Of a DNA stretch of 64,000 nt, positions 63,203 through 64,000 are shown piece after piece. Location of the stretch: the NCBI GenBank assembly GCA_030562195.1, contig CM060200.1, positions 5,766,001-5,830,000 of the forward strand, written 5' to 3'. The number at the start of each line of letters is the position of its first letter. Within the stretch, counting starts at the first letter, position 1. The notes under the pieces are model-generated. The model did not search any database. It was not told where the DNA came from and saw only the letters and a program-made list of their open reading frames with translations. The stretch is from Nipponacmea schrenckii. Taxonomy: Eukaryota > Mollusca > Gastropoda > Lottiidae. The translations under genes were made by a program, and so were the position numbers.

Positions 63203-64000
63203 CTATTTTTTTTTTTTTTTTTGGGAAGCTCCCTAGCCCAACTTGAAAATGGTATAGACATTTGGTTTGAAAAATACGATAAGATACGTACTGGAATAGA
63301 AAATGAATATATAAAACTAAATTTTTTACGCATCAGTAGTTAGTAATTGCATAATAATAATTGAATTATAGCATAACTTTGTTGCTAATTATCCGATCAC
63401 TTTGAAAATTACAGAATATAGAAAAGTCGCCTATAGAAATAAAACCGCATCATAAAATTGTTTTTACCACTTCCGGTTCTTGCGTGAGAACTTCCGGTTT
63501 TTTAGAACCGCGTTGGGTCACCCAGCTTCCGGTGTATGTAAGTAATCAGTACAAAGGCTATACATATATACTACCAGGCATAATTAGAACCCTTTTAGAA
63601 TAAAAAATCCAAACCGGAAGTGATACTTTATGTGTCATCACAGAACGGTAACATTCAGCAAAATTTTAATAAGTTCCCTAATTTTTATCCGATTTGTCCG
63701 ATTTTGCTGTTTTTCGAAACCTTGTTACTTTATCTAAAACTTGCCCGATTGAATTTTTTTGAAAATTCAAAAGGCCAAATACAATGACCTTGACATTCAA
63801 TGACCATGAATTTTTTCAAGTAGCATGTTCTTGACCTCAGCTATCCACACATATGCCTATTATGATCGACAACAATTATATCAAATGACCTTGACCTTCA
63901 ATGACCCTGAATTTTTACAAGTAGAATGTTCTTGACCTTTGCTATCCACACATAGGCCTATAATGGTCGACAACAATTTTTTTGTACCCGTTTTAGTTTT
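63203..64000. mobile_element. hairpin/poly(T) element family 1, copy 4 (diverged, runs off the window)
   Basis: Directly abuts copy 3: a poly(T) run, then GGGAAGCTCCCTAGCCCA and a body with ACTTCCGGTT and TGACCTTGACATTCAATGAC words. The left hairpin is missing. It is clearly more diverged than copies 1-3, so an older member or a subfamily. Confidence 0.65.

Larger units (their letters stand above)
60715..64000. other. downstream part of the CPLANE1 locus, no further exon recognised
   Basis: Presumably the intron after exon 32. It contains a MITE (61168-61671), a stray hairpin (61734-61760) and two hairpin/poly(T) elements. Between 60715 and 61167 I see nothing beyond AT-rich sequence. The remaining CPLANE1 exons should lie beyond the window. 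Confidence 0.6.

Overview
The window is nuclear DNA of an animal: two long intron-rich protein genes on the + strand with consistent GT-AG junctions, AT-rich introns, a tRNA-derived SINE, and many small inverted-repeat elements. No operons, ribosome binding sites or prokaryotic features are seen. The protein content and the style of the repeats (non-autonomous elements with internally repeated cores) fit a lophotrochozoan invertebrate, most likely a mollusc; this taxon call is inference.

Layout. Positions 1-4929 hold no convincing gene, only small repeats. Positions 4930-33044 hold a gene of about 35 coding exons (about 2,645 codons) for a HELZ2-like protein: a helical N-terminal part made of three tandem copies of a seven-exon cassette, an acidic linker, one 2.5-kb exon with a complete RNase II-type (RNB) domain, and a C-terminal superfamily-1 (Upf1-like) helicase with all its motifs. 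Two exon junctions (near 23006-23052 and 30695/31051) do not keep the reading frame in the simplest splice model. Its introns carry many copies of a repeat with GTGGGCGTAT ends. Positions 33045-38440 are intergenic and contain two large copies of a hairpin-ended, poly(T)-containing element, a reversed SINE and a 120-bp palindrome.

A probable promoter and non-coding first exon lie near 38.4 kb, and 39336-60714 holds 32 coding exons (about 2,810 codons) of CPLANE1 (C5orf42/JBTS17), a ciliogenesis and planar-polarity scaffold; the gene continues beyond the last exon found here. It contains intronic minisatellites, an in-frame 42-bp coding repeat, and a decayed duplicate of its third exon. Positions 60715-64000 are mostly transposable elements: one 504-bp MITE and two more copies of the hairpin/poly(T) element.

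The two genes are functionally unrelated as far as the sequence shows: the first looks like an RNA-degrading helicase of the HELZ2 group, the second a ciliary protein.
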